DNA of 14,295 nucleotides, from assembly GCA_964651325.1 (NCBI GenBank), contig CAZYXP010000082.1:1-14295 (forward strand). Direction: 5' to 3'. This document shows, one piece after another, positions 14,223 through 14,295 of this stretch. Positions within the stretch are counted from its first letter, which is position 1; each line of letters begins with the position of its first letter. Both the position numbers and the translations under genes were made by a program. A model generated the notes under the pieces. It had not been told where the DNA came from, made no database searches, and worked only from the letters and a program-made list of their open reading frames with translations. The stretch is from JADFOB01 sp964651325. GTDB lineage: Bacteria; Planctomycetota; Phycisphaerae; UBA1845.

Positions 14223-14295
14223 TTAGGCTCCGTAACACGGCGACTGGGCGTGGTTGCGCAACCACTCCATCATCTGCTTGATGCTGCCGCTGGCG
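14223..14295 (-). CDS. C-terminal end of an unrecognised protein (truncated by window edge)
   Basis: The minus-strand frame entering at 14294 encodes 23 residues and a TAA: ASGSIKQMMEWLRNHAQSPC then YGA. An amphipathic helix (IKQMMEWLRNHA) followed by a short tail is typical of a real C-terminus. The other two frames here are less protein-like, and one stops after seven codons. I cannot assign a family. It would read toward the glycosyltransferase gene and could be its operon partner. Confidence 0.45.
   Translation of the reverse strand, partial: ASGSIKQMMEWLRNHAQSPCYGA

Noticed and set aside
1..14295. Mobile element, prophage, CRISPR or RNA genes
   Set aside because: No transposase, integrase, phage protein, regularly spaced repeat array, tRNA cloverleaf or rRNA-like segment was seen on either strand by eye.

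Overview
The window probably comes from a member of the phylum Planctomycetota, most likely an uncultured Phycisphaerae-like lineage. This is inferred from gene content, not from a marker gene. The pointers are exported proteins with two different C-terminal sorting tails (PEP-CTERM and IPTL-CTERM), cohesin-like and dockerin-like modules on non-enzymatic secreted proteins, a membrane protein with a double zinc ribbon, GTG starts, GC-rich DNA with gene-sparse spacers, and many small GC-rich hairpin repeats between genes.

Layout. Bases 1-797 hold the 3' part of prolyl-tRNA synthetase (proS, +). A PEP-CTERM exported protein (1054-1956, -) and an M20 metallodipeptidase (2227-3600, -) follow. Next is a zinc-ribbon membrane protein (3903-5051, +). 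A ParA-type ATPase with a Pro/Ala-rich linker and a C-terminal AMPK/CBM48-type glycogen-binding domain lies at 5283-6992 (-). An OppD/DppD-like ABC ATPase (7444-8403, -) has its start overlapping the stop of a small secreted protein (8400-8825, -). A secreted protein with dockerin-like calcium loops (9523-10401, +) is followed by a large secreted protein with three cohesin-like modules, two Cys-rich modules and an IPTL-CTERM tail (10897-12900, +). The window ends with a GT4 glycosyltransferase (13026-14108, -) and the last codons of an unrecognised gene (14223-14295, -).

How the genes may work together. Most are single-gene units in a loosely packed region, and no pathway is obvious. The best candidate for a system is the pair at 9523-12900. 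It joins a three-module cohesin-like, surface-sorted protein to a neighbour with dockerin-like loops on the same strand, and could be a small non-cellulosomal scaffold. The second is the ParA-CBM48 fusion, which would join a DNA- or cargo-positioning ATPase to a glycogen-binding module.

The spacers carry a family of short GC-rich inverted repeats. Two copies share an identical 20-mer. Two others match over 24 nt with one difference. Another pair keeps its stem partly through a compensatory change. A related sequence lies inside the signal-peptide codons of the cohesin-like gene. I see no tRNA, rRNA, CRISPR array, transposase, integrase or phage gene.
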